NCBI GenBank assembly: GCA_022575985.1
Contig: JAKSXM010000036.1
Coordinates: 868,001 to 932,000, forward strand
Direction of reading: 5' to 3'
Source: Anagrus nilaparvatae
Lineage: Eukaryota; Arthropoda; Insecta; Hymenoptera; Mymaridae
Length of the DNA: 64,000 nucleotides
The notes below the pieces were generated by a model. That model saw only the letters and a list, made by a program, of their open reading frames with translations. It was not told the DNA's origin and ran no database searches. How positions within the stretch are numbered: position 1 is the stretch's first letter; the number at the start of each line of letters is the position of its first letter. Positions 45,801-57,765 of this stretch are shown one piece after another. The position numbers and the translations under genes were made by a program.

Positions 45801-48800
45801 AAATTACTTGGAATTTAATTGCCTAATTTATTAAATATATTGTCTTTCTTTTCACTTACTAATTGAAAGAATTCATTTTGACTGTTAAATTATTATTAAT
45901 TAATTAAATTAATTATCTAATTTTTTTAATTACCATTTTCTCTCCAATTAGACTCAGTACGTGCGCAAGGACGGGTATATTTCTGCTTCTGCCTGATACA
46001 TATTATTGTATTTTAATAACTTGTATAAATTTGTAAACATTTTACTGGATAAATATGACATATTCAACATGAACATGAATTTTTGAAGAACCAGAAAATT
46101 AAATCTTCAAAATTTCAGAAAAAGTCTGTTATTAAAGCCTCTTAATATATTAAAAAGTAGGTTATTTTGTCTAAAAATAAAACGCATTTTATGAATCAAA
46201 ATTTTTATTTAAATCTCTAACAGTGAATTATTCTATTAACTGCCTCTGGAATTCTGAGCCATCTAGATTAACCCCTCCTATAATCAAATTTCAAACTTAG
46301 CTAATCATTATTAGTCCGTTTATAAAAAAATTGGAAACACTATTTTACATGCTTAAAAAGAATAACATAATGAAATACACTGAATATTATTTACTGAATT
46401 TTTAAATAACCAATTAAATAATACCTATACACATACATTTTATTTCAATTTCTCTTATAATTGAATATAATATACAATGTATATTATTAAATATATGTAA
46501 TTACAATAATGTACTTGTATAATTACCTTTAATTCACATACATCAATACAACTTTCAAGATTTTTAACATAAATGTTCAACGTTTATAATAAAAAAAAAA
46601 AAATACTGAATTTTTAATAATATATTGATCATAACTGACTTAAAAATTAGTTTTCAAAAAAAATGCAATTTTATTACATATATATGAATTTCCAGTTTTG
46701 GATATATATTTTTTTAAGTATAGCGTGAAACACGCGTGGGAATTTCAAATATTTTTTTGAACATCATAATAGTAAATAATTAAGAATAAATTTACTGTAA
46801 TTACTTTTTATTTTAATTTATTTGTGTTTTAGTTTTTTACAAAGTATAAGCTTGAATGGACGAATTTTTTAATTTGTTTTAAAATATTTTTGTCCGAAAT
46901 TATGGCCAAAAGGAAGTAATTTATTAAATCTATAGAAAAACAATATATCTTGTAAAATTTTAAGATTTCTTGTGCATGATTCCTGAAAGTTCAAAAATTT
47001 AGAGGAAAATTTGACCTAAAATCAAAAGAATAAAAAACTAAAACTCTGCTAAATAAAAAATTGTTAAAAAAAATTTTTTTTTTTTATAAATAAATAAAAA
47101 ATAAAATATATATAACCTCTAGAATATAACAAAGCCGGATATTCTGGGAATGTTTTTATATATTATACATAAATATATTTACAGGAAATCATTAAGTTCA
47201 TTTACAAGAGATCGCCATTACCGCAAGTGAATATTGAAATGACCAACATTGTTATATTGCATTTTGAAAATTCTCTTGTATATAAACAATGGCCTCATGT
47301 AAATTGTACGTAAGTGAAAAACTTATTGGTATTTAAACACGCAATTCACTATGCATGCAAGTGTGTGAATCTGTGTGTTTGTATGTTTTTTAATACATGT
47401 GATTTTCTGATTAGCATTATCATACCTATAATTTCTAAATTATAAGTATGTTTTTTTTTTTAATTATCCTTTAAAAATTGATTCTTTTAGTTATATTTGT
47501 AATCAATATTTTTAATTTACTATTCAGTTTAATAAAAAGCCATTTTTTTCAATGTTTTTGTCCGCCCATTAAGTTAAGTTTTGAAAACGTAGGGCCGGTG
47601 GAAGGCAATATGCAGAAGATGATTTTGAATTAATGGTGTTCCGTGGTATAGACGAAAATCGTATTCTGTTGTCTACAAAGCCTAAATCTTAAAAAATAGT
47701 ACATTAAGATCCATGGTCAGTAAAATAAATAATTGAACAAATCGCATGTAAATTACTTTTCAAGCGAAGCCGAGGATGGTAAACTGTGATTCAGGGCATT
47801 ATTTTTTTTTATGGCCAATGGTGGTATATTATTTTTCTTCATCAAAGGCAAGAAAACACGTATTGAGTCCGACCTTTTTCCACTCCTGCGTGGCGCCTTT
47901 TTAAAATGTAGATCCAGCAACAATTGCAGAAGTTAAAAATTGGCGCTGTTAACGAAAATTACTGTAACTTTACCTTAGACCGACGAGCAACAGTGATTGC
48001 GAAATAGGGGTCCATGCCTACTTTATATAGCATGTCTTAAATAAAGTGCATACTAAATCGCTGAATATTATAAAACAATATTATTAAAAATATTATATGA
48101 TGGTGAAAAAAAATGAGCAACATTCCAATTTAAGGTCCCACATAGCTCTCAATCATATATAAACCCTCCCATTTTTAAAGAGAAAAAAATTTTGGCTGCA
48201 TGTCTTGTTATTGTGGTTACATTTAAATTATACATATCGATATAAATATTAGGGTGTTTATATATATATTATTTATACATATTATATATATTTTTTATAT
48301 ATAATCATTTTTATATTTTTATTACGTTGGCAGATTCATTCATGCATAATAAGATTGTATGTATAATAACTCAAAAGCTCATTGAGTTCTGCATTCAATG
48401 ACTCACACAGTTCTCATATTTCTTATTTTTGAATGATATTTTTAATCATAAATTTTATTTTTTTTACAAAATAAAAAATTATTTTAAAATTAATGAATAA
48501 TATATTTTTGTAAGTAAATCAAATGAGATAACATTATCAAAATTTGGAATAAAAACAGGTCACTCAGACTATGTATACTAAGTATACTATTGCAGAGAAT
48601 TTCATTTAATCGATGACAATCTAGCTTATTATGTTATGAATAGGTCACCAATAGTTCTAAGGCTGCCAATTTTAATTTTGTGGTTGCAAGATTCCCACTT
48701 ATGGCTCTGAATATCCAAAATCATAATTTTTTCTTAAAATTCATAATTTTTTCAGATCCTTTCAGAGCAGTTTATGACCAAAATTATTATACTCCTGAGT

Positions 48801-49667
48801 ATGAAAAATGCTCCAAAAATCACGTCCAAAAGAGAGTGTTTTATGCTAATTTAATTTAAGTATCTTTCTCAAATTTTCACGAGTGAAATCGCAAAATTTT
48901 TAATCAGTGACTCAAAAAAATCCTCTCCTAGATCTTTTATCTGTCTATCTTCAAAAAATAATTAGTCCCCAATGAGATTTGACTGCAGTATTATAAAACC
49001 GTTCTATTTTAATTATTGCTGTATAATTTATAACAGCCCTGAAAAAAAAGTCGAAAAAATTTTTTTAAAAAATTTTTTAAAGTTTTTGTAACAGTTGATG
49101 CATTATAAAAAAAAAATATCTATTTGCTTTACAAGGGATGAAAGAGAATCATATCTGACTAGTTGACGGGATTGAATGCAAGGTAAATAACTGACGAGGG
49201 TGCACGAGCCGAAGGCGAGTTATTAACCGAGAAAGTTATTAACCAAGGTCGGGTTTTTTTTCCGGAATGAAAAAAATCTGAATGCGAAAAATTCCGAAAA
49301 TGAAATAATTCTAGAGAATTTTTTCAAAAAGAAAAAAATCTGAAACAAAAAATTCCAATAGGTAAAAAAAGTCCGAAAATTTTCAAAAAGGCTAAAAATG
49401 CTATTAATATTTTCCTTGAAATCGAAAAATGAATTTGGGGGTGCAAAAACCGATATGGTTTTTTCATCCTGTTGTGAAGCACATAGTTTTTTATCTTCAG
49501 ATGTAAATTGGTACACTTGATGCAAAAATAAAAAGAAGAAGGTAATATTTTTTATTTTTAATATATACATTTATAAATTTATTTTTATTAATTAAGTAAT
49601 AATGAGATTCTGTTTGTGTATCATGGTATAGTAGTATTAAATTCACAGCATATACTATAAACTAAAC
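45801..49667. other. Intergenic DNA without recognised genes
   Basis: Mostly AT-rich. The block at 47560-48010 is less AT-rich; its part at 47740-47880 shares GTAAATTA and GCGAAGCCGAG words with 60865-60905, suggesting another old dispersed repeat. 48660-48980 shows loosely repeated transposon-like text (AATCAGTGACTCAAAAAAAT resembles the 27.6-28.3 kb element). 49190-49260 has GAAGGCGAGTTATTAACCGA. No protein was identified, including in the 115-codon T-rich frame at 49223-49570. Confidence 0.4.
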
Positions 49668-49669
49668 TA

Positions 49670-49836
49670 CACTGTAAAAAGTAACTTTCTTATATTAACA
49701 AAAAAATTAAAATTAATCGTGTAATTACTAAATTTAGTATATTAACAAAAAATTCGAGTATTCTCGATTTTTTTTTGTGAATTCGCAAGAAATTCTATTT
49801 TTTTTTGTAAATCTAAGAAAGTTACTTTTTACAGTG
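49670..49836. mobile_element. TA-flanked MITE with CACTGTAAAAAG ends
   Basis: CACTGTAAAAAGTAACTTTC at 49670 is repeated exactly inverted at the right end (GAAAGTTACTTTTTACAGTG ending at 49836). TA borders lie at 49668-49669 and 49837-49838. The inner 120 bp includes a smaller palindrome (TTCGAGTATTCTCGA near 49752). No coding capacity. The TA target points to a Tc1/mariner-type mobiliser. Confidence 0.8.
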
Positions 49837-49838
49837 TA

Positions 49839-51625
49839 CATTATCAAAGAATATAAATTTAATGTAGTAGTATAAGTATTCTTTGATACTTTAGTATATG
49901 ATATAAGTGTATATTCTGTTGTAACTAGGTTAAAATATGTCATATCACTTTCTTCCCAAGAAAAAACAAGAGATAGAAAAAAAAGCCGACTTTCAACTAC
50001 GGTATAGGGCAAAAAGTGCACCATATTTACGTCATAAAATGAAAAATTTTTTTATCACATCTGGAAATCCGGTTGTGGCAACCGAAATTTCTGTTTGTGG
50101 CAACCTGATTTTATTTCCAGTGTTTAAGGTTTAATTTCTTTAAATTTATGGTCAGTTTGAATTTTTTCTTTTACCAGACATTAATCTTTTTTATGGGTAA
50201 TATTTTTTATATGGGTAGTATTTGTGAAAGATTGATTCCTAAACTTTTTTCTCCAAAAATATGACTAATAAAATAATCCTTTTAGAGAATAAAAAATTAA
50301 TATTAAACAAAAGAAAAATTTCAAATGCTCTCGTAGAGATAGCTTATAATAATAAAAAAATAAGATGATGGTAACTAAAATTTTTTTTTTACTTTTTCCT
50401 GTGTAAAAATACTGAAAGCAGATCCCCAGATATTCGCCATTTATAAATCCCACAACTATCACAGAACGTTAACACTTTAGATCATCAACAACCTCAATAA
50501 AAACTTAATGAGATAATGAAATCTTGTATAAGAATGTTCCTTTACGAACAGCTTATTTATTTTTGCAAAAAAAATTCTATGTGCCAATAACAATTAGCTC
50601 ATTAACTGAGATTTTAAATAAAAAAAATAAATATATTTTATTATATTTTTTTGCGAACGTGTCTGAAAGAAAGACTAAAATGTAATGATATATTTTATAA
50701 TAAATAATATAGAATTTTATAATGTACAATGTTTGCTTCGTAAAGATTTTATTTTTATCATTAAATTATTAATTACAATTTTATTATAAAATATTTATTT
50801 TTACATTAGATTACGGGTTATGCCCAATAGATTATTATTGCCCTTTACTCGCGGATTTATATTAACAATCTTAATTTTAAAACATTTGCTTTTCAAAAAA
50901 CCTTCAGATTTTTAAATAATTTAGGGAATAACTTCCGAATAAATAAAAATAAATAATCAAAAGTTCAAAGTTCAGAATATTTTTATTTTCTGTCAGAAGA
51001 TTAAATTAATGAATTAATGATATCTTACTTCTCACAAAATTCAAAATTTATTGGTGTGTGTAAGTGTCGTTATGTAACTCAAAATCCGCCTTACTAGTTA
51101 TCACAAAACTAGTGTCAAAATGAAGAAAAAAAGTCTATGAGTGATATGTTTTCCACTTTGCTGTTGTAGTTCTTGAGATAGTCAACTTTTACTATTTTTG
51201 AAAAAGCTTTAATTTGCAAAAATTATTATTTTTTTTTTATAGTATGCAGTAAAAATATAAAAACAGGGAAAGAATACAGAAAGTTACTCGATTCTATATG
51301 TATATAAAAAAAAACTAATTATTCTTAAATTTAATCTGTTTTCATTTAAAAAATCATGTTTCATAAAATCATATCGGAGGGGCTCTGCTAGGTCCCGAAG
51401 ATAATTTTTTAAGAAAAAATTTATAATTATATATTTTTTTGTTAAGTCCGACTGAAATTGCTGTAACTTTAGGTTCGAAACTTACATCCACCAATGAGAG
51501 AATGATTGATAAATTTTCTTGAAACGGGAAAGGATCGGGCTCATAGAGTCATGTGTTTATCTACCGCCCTAACAGAATCTAGTGTTTTTAGTATTAGTAT
51601 TTTTAGCGTACTATATTTTAGTATT
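49839..51625. other. Intergenic DNA
   Basis: No gene identified. The 60-96 codon frames near 49734-50462 have no recognisable motif and are typical of AT-rich DNA. Confidence 0.4.
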
Positions 51626-51626
51626 A

Positions 51627-51665
51627 CTAGGGGGCAAAGTCCCTGTACGCTGAAGCGCGCCAACC
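51627..51665 (-). other. Possible Helitron-type 3' end with GGGAC-TTTG-CCC hairpin
   Basis: On the minus strand, GCGCGCTTCAGCGTACA leads into GGGACTTTGCCCC, a small hairpin, then CTAG followed by T, the Helitron end rule. The body of the element would lie at higher coordinates. No helicase is nearby, so it would be a non-autonomous copy. Motif evidence only. Confidence 0.3.
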
Positions 51666-51784
51666 CCTTCAGATCATATTTCCCAATTAATTGACCTAAT
51701 AGATAAAATTGATGACTAAAAATTTAGAAGATTCATCAGATTATATAATAAAATAAGAAAATTGTTGTATTTATTAATATATTA

Positions 51785-51960
51785 ATCATGGAACATGTTC
51801 ATAGGGAGGAGTTGCTACTTCAAAAATAGTAAAAATAGAATATCTCAAAAACTACGATATATTTTCAACAGAACTACATCCTAACTCACCCGAACATTTT
51901 TTATTAACATGGAACATGTTTTATAGAGGGGGTACCCTGGAAATCTGAAAATCAAGGGCG
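51785..51960 (-). mobile_element. CATGGAACATGTT element, copy 2 (minus orientation)
   Basis: CATGGAACATGTTCATAGGG at 51788 and CATGGAACATGTTTTATAGA at 51910, the latter followed by GGGGGTACCC and a G-rich block with TCAAAAGGATC. These match the complement of the right end of the copies at 16500-17242 and 57584-57765. Either one rearranged element or two ends of two copies are present; the exact limits are uncertain. Confidence 0.45.
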
Positions 51961-52888
51961 GGGGGGTCAAAAGGATCTTTGCATAATTTCGATTTATGGA
52001 CTTGGAATAATCCGTTTTAAAGACTTTGAATAATACGGGCTTAGAGAATCAGAATAATTTGGGTTTAGAATCTAACATCTATTAATAGGCAAGCAGCTCA
52101 TAAAAATTAGGTTGACTTTTTTGAAACCACGCAGACGGCTTCAAATGCACTATTTGCCACCGAGATAACGAAATTCTAGACTTTTGTCCATGATTCCATT
52201 TTATGAATGGAAAATTTGCTTGTTTCAGAAAATCACCTGGGTGACCCTCTTGAAACCAGGCTAAACTTTTACACTTTATTCTACGAAGCTTTCTGATGAT
52301 GTAACCAAAGTTTAGCCTATGCACCATTGTCCAGAGGGGAGGTATACTGCCCAAAAGATCACCCAGGTGACCAATTGATATTAGGCTAGATTTTAATACT
52401 CGATTCTCATTATCATAAAAGACCTACAGCTAAAGGGATATTATGGAGAAGCTGTCCTGACCCCCGTAATATCTATCCTCTCTTGAAACCAGACTAAACT
52501 TTTACACCATAATAAACGTATATTTAAAATATAGTCTATATCAAACTGTCCTAAGGGGTGAACTTGACGGTATTTTGTCCCAAAAACTGCCTCAAAAGTC
52601 AAACTTTATATGTTTTTCTTCAAGTTCTTTTCTTACCAAATTGAACTAAATCGATGCAAGGGTTTTAATATCAATAGTAAAAGTGGTTTTTGAATTTTAG
52701 CCTATAGAGAAAAGCAATACTTTAGACGCCACGCGTGGTTAAAGTAAGAGTTAATATCCCCTATACTTAAAAGTATATACATATGGCTGTTAGAAAGTTT
52801 ATATTTACACTTTGTAGCAGCCATATTGGCAATATAACGTACACTAGCGCCAAAAATGTCAAAATTCGGTGGATGTTGCTGATGTTTA

Positions 52889-53244
52889 CACAGTAAAAAA
52901 TAATGAACACAATATTACTACCGTTTAGTAATTTTACTACGATTTAAAAATATTACTACAAAAATAGTAAATTTACTACAATTTTTACTAATTTTACTAC
53001 TAGTAGTAATTTTACAACAAATTGTAGTAGTTTTACTACACTTGTAGTAAATTAAAAATTTATTGACATTTCACTTAGACATCCACGGTAGAGCTGCTTT
53101 TCAATCACGTGGTTAAATATTCAACCATAGCAGCTCTACCGTGGGTGTCTGGGAATTTACTACAAATGTAGTAAATTTACTATTTTTGTAGTAAAATATT
53201 ACTAAATCGTAGTAAAATTATTGTGTTCATTATTTTTTACTGTG
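52889..53244. mobile_element. TA-flanked MITE with CACAGTAAAAAATAATG ends, filled with TAGTAAA/TTTACTA words
   Basis: CACAGTAAAAAATAATGAAC at 52889 and GTTCATTATTTTTTACTGTG ending at 53244 are perfect inverses, with TA at 52887-52888 and 53245-53246. Between them the words TAGTAAA and TTTACTA recur more than a dozen times. The centre holds another stem, CCACGGTAGAGCTGCT near 53082 with AGCAGCTCTACCGTGG near 53128. No coding frame. The ends are close to those of the MITE at 49670. Confidence 0.8.
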
Positions 53245-53384
53245 TAAAGAAAGTATTTAAGGGGGTATTTTAACATCCCCAAAGTTTGAGTATCCAGGTG
53301 ATCCAAATGAAACCAGGCCAAATTTTACATACGTTCTTTTTCACCATGACAAACATATATTTAAAACTAGCAAAGTTGCCGCCC

Positions 53385-53670
53385 CTGTTCACATTTACTT
53401 CTATTTCTGTTACTTAAAAAAATCATGTTCCATTGCAAATGTATATTTTTGCAAGCAAATACAGAGTATTCATTAAAGGGGCCTATTTCTGTCCCCAGCA
53501 AATTTATAATTAATAATAACAGAAACATATTCAATAAGAGAGGCTATGTCTAATCCCAAAAATAATTTAATTTTAATGGAGTCGACGCACAAGCGAAATC
53601 TAACAATTTTAGAATTAGTATTTTGTTGTACTATTTTAGTGCCGTATACTTCAAGATCTATTGTGAATTA
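53385..53670 (+). repeat. Dispersed repeat, copy 2 (pair with 11594-11825)
   Basis: TTCACATTTACTTCTATTTC, AAAAAAATCATGTT, CAGAGTATTCATTAAAGGGG, TGTCCCCAGCAAATTTATAA and ATGGAGTCGACGC match the copy at 11594 in order. The tail near 53625 (AGTATTTTGTTGTACTATTT) matches 12335. In this copy the tail is much closer, so about 500 bp are missing here or were added there. Confidence 0.6.
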
Positions 53671-54140
53671 TGTCATTTGACTATTAATTTTATAATTAAA
53701 GCTTCGCTTTATTAACGGCATAAGAAATTTTTTTGGTCTTTTCTAATCTAGAGTATTCAAGGCTTTATAATAAAAAATTATCAATTAATAAAAATTTATA
53801 ATTCAGCAAATAACAATACAGAACTTTCAGAAGGGCCTCATTATAATCTTAATAGTTTATAGCATAAACAACATTAATAGAACATAATACAGTCATTTTT
53901 AAATAAACAATCTTGCGTTTGACTCTTGGATATGCAAAATATAAACCCTTAAATTATCAAAAAGTACCCTCAAAATGGAGTAATTTTATATACTCGCACT
54001 TTGAGTGTCCAAATTTGACACATGGGGGTTTTTTGGATCGCTGATTAAGAATTTTTGTGATTTAAAGAGATATACTGAAAATTCATTGGGAAAGTTTTAA
54101 AGAAACGTCGGTTTTTAATGAAAATTTAACTGAGTACTTA

Positions 54141-54350
54141 CACGGCCAGGCTGCTTTGCTTGAAAATTCAAGCAATTACTTGAATTGCTTGAAATTTCAA
54201 GCAATTAAACCAAATTGCTTGAATATTAAAGCAATTTGCTTGAATTTTCAAGCAGTTTGCTTGAATATTCAAGCAGTTTGCTTTAAATGTCAAGCATTTG
54301 CTTGAAAATTCAAGCAACGAAAAAATTTCAAGCAAAGCAGCCTGTCCGTG
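54141..54350. mobile_element. TA-flanked MITE made largely of GCTTGAA/TTCAAGC words
   Basis: CACGGCCAGGCTGCTTTGCT at 54141 and AGCAAAGCAGCCTGTCCGTG ending at 54350 are inverted repeats with one mismatch and one or two shifted bases, bordered by TA (54139-54140, 54351-54352). The 210-bp element contains GCTTGAA or TTCAAGC about fifteen times, so nearly every segment can pair with several others. It has no coding capacity. Confidence 0.8.
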
Positions 54351-55390
54351 TATAAATTAGTGCCAAATCAAATAATACTAATTGCGACCGTAAAATTTTA
54401 TTATATTTTTTAAATATTTTACTTTTTTAAAAATAGTAAAAATTAAATCTATCCAAAAGTACAATAGCTGAGTCACAAAACTATGACCTATGACAATCGC
54501 AGCTTTTTTTTCTTCATTTTGACACTAGCTATGTGTAATTTCGTTCATTTGTTCAACTCTGATGATGAAACACACAGACAGACACACAAATCAATTTTCA
54601 AATATATATAGCAGTAACTCATGGCTATATTAACCTGTTCAAAGGGGTTAATTTTACGGTATATGGGGGGAGTTTTTTGGTCAAAATACCATCAAGATCA
54701 CCTCTTTGGACAGGCTGGCATATGCCATATTTTAAATATACGTTTATTATGGTGGAAAGAAAACATGTAAAATTTTCCTGGTTTCGTTTGGGTCACCTGG
54801 ATGTTTCAAATTCTTGGGGGGTTGAGATTCCTCCTTAAATACTTTTTTTTAGGTTAAAAAAATTTTTAAACCAATTTGTCTATTGATATTAAGACCTTTG
54901 CCTGCTTTTAGCTCAATTTGATAAGAAATTGGAAAAAAACATAAGAAATTTGACTTTTGGGGCTGTTTTCGGGCCAAAATACCGTCATGTTCAACCCCTT
55001 GGACAGGAAGAAAAACATAAAAATTAGACTTTTGGGGCAGTTTTTGGGCCAAAATACCGTCAAGTTCACCCCTTTAGACAGGTTGGCGTAGGCCATATTT
55101 TATTTTTCCTACTATCTACCCTCTGGACAATGAGGCTCAGACTAAACTTTAGGTATATTATCAGAAAGCTTCGTAGAATAAAATGTAAAAGTTTAGTCTG
55201 GTTTCAAGAGGGTCACCTAGGTGTCTTTCCGAAACCATAAATTTTTCCGTTCGTACAATGGGGCCTTGGCGGGCCTTGGTAAAAACTCTAGAATTTCGTT
55301 ACCTCGGTGGCAAATAGTGCATTTGAAGCCGTCCGAGTAGTTTCAAAAAAGTCACCCTAATTTTTATGGGTTACCTGCCTATAAAGCTGA

Positions 55391-56582
55391 TAATATATAT
55401 TTGAAAATATTTAAATTTATTGGAATTATATTTTCAAATATTATATTTGATATATACATAAATAATTATAAATATATATGTAGTAAGATAAGATAATTAT
55501 ATTTATATTTATATTTATCGTTAAAGTGTTGACAAGAGTCTCGACAAGAGTTTTTTTAATCAATTTTAAATTAAATTAGAGGTTTAAAAATAATACTTGG
55601 AGCCATATCTAAATGAATAAAACTGAGACCGAGTTTGTACAGTCCCCGAAATTGTACATAACATACAAAATTTTCTTTTACAATACTCAAATGAGATAAA
55701 TTTTATTACAATAATGTCATAAATTTTTTTTCTTTATTAATAAATTTATTTTAATATAATTATTTCACATAATTTTTTAGTGTAATGATGATTCATAATA
55801 TTTTCTTATCTATTTTATTTTATTTATTTACTTTCTTATACCCCGATACAATAATCATAATAATTATTTTGTAAATAAATTATACCAGACGTGGAGCCCC
55901 ATTTTGTAAACAAATTTTATCCTTAATAATCTGAAGTTGCGTATTGTTATGAAGTAGACCGGATTGGGAGAAAACAGATATTATTTTCATGTTTACTCAG
56001 CCAATTTTTTTTTATAAATTATTATATTTAAAGAATTTTAAACTACATTTAATCTTGTTTGTCTTGGGTGTAAGATAAAAACGTGACACGTAGCCTTGCA
56101 CGTAGCCAGTGAAGGAGCTAAAGACCTCTCTCCTGAAATAAATGAGGTTACTTACAAAATTTGGAAGAGTAAGGACAAAAGGGAGTAAAAACAGGAATAA
56201 TCCTGATCACGAGTTGATGTACCTAAAAACTATAAATTTTGATCCAGATAGCCAAGATATAAAATTTAGGCATTATTGACCTAAGTGATATTCACAAATC
56301 ATATCACGCCAATTTTTGGATTTTCGGGTAAAAAGTATCCCTATGTCACTCTTGACAAAACTTTATCACAAGTGGCAAAACTTTTTTGATTTTACAGTTC
56401 TTTATAACTCTTGGCCATACTTTTAATAAGATGACCTACCCCTTTCAGTTTGACGTAATTTGTAAATGTTTTCTAATACTTAATATGTCGCTCTTGTTTG
56501 AACAAATAGTAAATACGGTTGTAAAAGTCTCAGATTCATATTTTTTGCTATATGGGTGACTTTCACAGAAATGGTACACGTA
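55391..56582. other. Intergenic DNA
   Basis: No gene seen. The 56040-56560 part is less AT-rich and looks like low-copy DNA or an old transposon. Confidence 0.4.
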
Positions 56583-56784
56583 CACGGTCTTTGAGTGCTG
56601 GACGTGGTATTTTCGAAGTCAAATGACAAAAAAAAAAAATTATGGGTTGGCATTAGTATACACTAACACTATATTTCGTAGTATATGTTAAGGCGGAATA
56701 CGGGATCTCTCATTCATACCAACCTATGAATTTAATTTTGTCATATGACTTTGAAAATACCACGTCCAGCACTCAAAGACCGTG
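56583..56784. mobile_element. TA-flanked MITE with CACGGTCTTTGAGTGC ends
   Basis: CACGGTCTTTGAGTGCTGGA at 56583 pairs exactly with TCCAGCACTCAAAGACCGTG ending at 56784. The match continues inward through CGTGGTATTTTC. TA borders lie at 56581-56582 and 56785-56786. Length 202 bp, non-coding. The CACGG start is shared with the MITE at 54141. Confidence 0.8.
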
Positions 56785-56849
56785 TAATATCACCCCACTT
56801 ATATCCGAAACGATGATAACTAATATTTTTTTTAAGTTCCAATCTACTG

Positions 56850-57180
56850 CGCATATATTGGTGAATTAGCAACAAAATTTTCTGGAGCATATGTGTACAA
56901 AATGTCGCCACCGTCCGCCGTTGCTTATAACTATAAACTTAGAGTATTAACATACGGCTTCAAATTTGAATTTAAATTTTTTTGTAGGGTGTATATAACG
57001 TATTTAGGTCCCAATAATTCATTTTTTTCAACGAAAGAAATTTTCATGCAGTCCTCTTAGCGTATTGCCGTATTGAAGTCTGTCCCTTGATTTCAGCTTT
57101 TTTTAAGCTCACACATTTTATGGCTGCGCACGCTATATTCTTAACTACTCATATATGAACCGTGGGAAACTTAAAATTTT
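56850..57180 (+). repeat. Dispersed repeat, copy 2 (pair with 39628-39985)
   Basis: Same order of blocks as at 39628: GCATATATTGGTGAATTAGC, TCTGGAGCATATGTGTACAA, ATTAACATACGGCTTCAAAT, ATTCATTTTTTTCAACGAAA, ATGCAGTCCTCTTAGCGTAT, ACTCATATATGAACCGTG. The word TGTCGCCACCGTCCGC recurs at about 56910 and 57400, so the repeat family may extend to 57420. Confidence 0.7.
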
Positions 57181-57583
57181 AAATATTAATGTTTTAACTA
57201 TGAAATTTAAAGTATTAAATTTTTAAAACGCCTTTACAAAAAAAAATGTCACCACCGGTCATGATTTTTTCTCCAAGTGTATGCAATATTTTACTTAAAA
57301 CATTTTGTTCAGTGATGTTATTTGATGAAAAAATAAGGCACCCAGAATTTGAGATAATTTGATGGCTTTAATACAGATTTATTTCAATAATACACCTAAA
57401 ATGTCGCCACCGTCCGCATAAATAAAAAATCCCACAAGAATAACACATAGAATTTATTTTTACGTTTGTAGCAGTACCATTGAGAATTTTAGGTTATTTG
57501 GACCTTGAACAACATAAACATAGAAAAAAATTTCAAAAATCAAGATAAGTCACCAGTGTTGTGTCGTGAACGAAAAAAAAACA

Positions 57584-57765
57584 TATCCGGTTTGTGTAAA
57601 CATAACCAAAATGCATGGAACATGTTTACTTACAGCTGAAGGGTAACCGGAATCATTCTAAGTCCCGTTTAACCCCCTCCCCCTTAAACCGGACTAATTT
57701 GATCCCCCTTAATTTTCAAGTTCTTGAGGTACCCCTCCCTATAAACATATTCCATGTTAAATATA
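57584..57765 (+). mobile_element. CATGGAACATGTT element, copy 3 (short form)
   Basis: It begins CCGGTTTGTGTAAACATAAC, GCATGGAACATGTTTAC, continues ATTCTAAGTCCCGTTTAACC with one C-rich unit, and ends CCCTATAAACATATTCCATG near 57755. This is the unexpanded counterpart of 16500-17242: the 25-bp minisatellite is absent and the C-rich unit is single or double. An 81-codon frame across it is fortuitous. Confidence 0.65.

Larger units (their letters stand above)
52083..55390. repeat. Nested foldback of about 3.3 kb
   Basis: The left arm (about 52083-52700) and right arm (about 54850-55390) are inverted copies. TAAAAATTAGG near 52111 pairs with CCTAATTTTTA near 55357; CACTATTTGCCACCGAG near 52149 with CTCGGTGGCAAATAGTG near 55303; TTCTACGAAGCTTTCTGAT near 52279 with ATCAGAAAGCTTCGTAGAA near 55160; and GGTGAACTTGACGGTATTTT near 52557 with the complement near 55050. 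A second inverted pair lies inside (53257-53375 with 54735-54845: CCAGGTGATCCAAATGAAAC against GTTTCGTTTGGGTCACCTGG). Non-coding. Two MITEs and a dispersed repeat lie in the spacer. Confidence 0.8.

Noticed and set aside
49223..49570. 115-codon Phe-rich minus-strand frame
   Set aside because: Composition is typical of T-rich DNA and there is no domain or second support.
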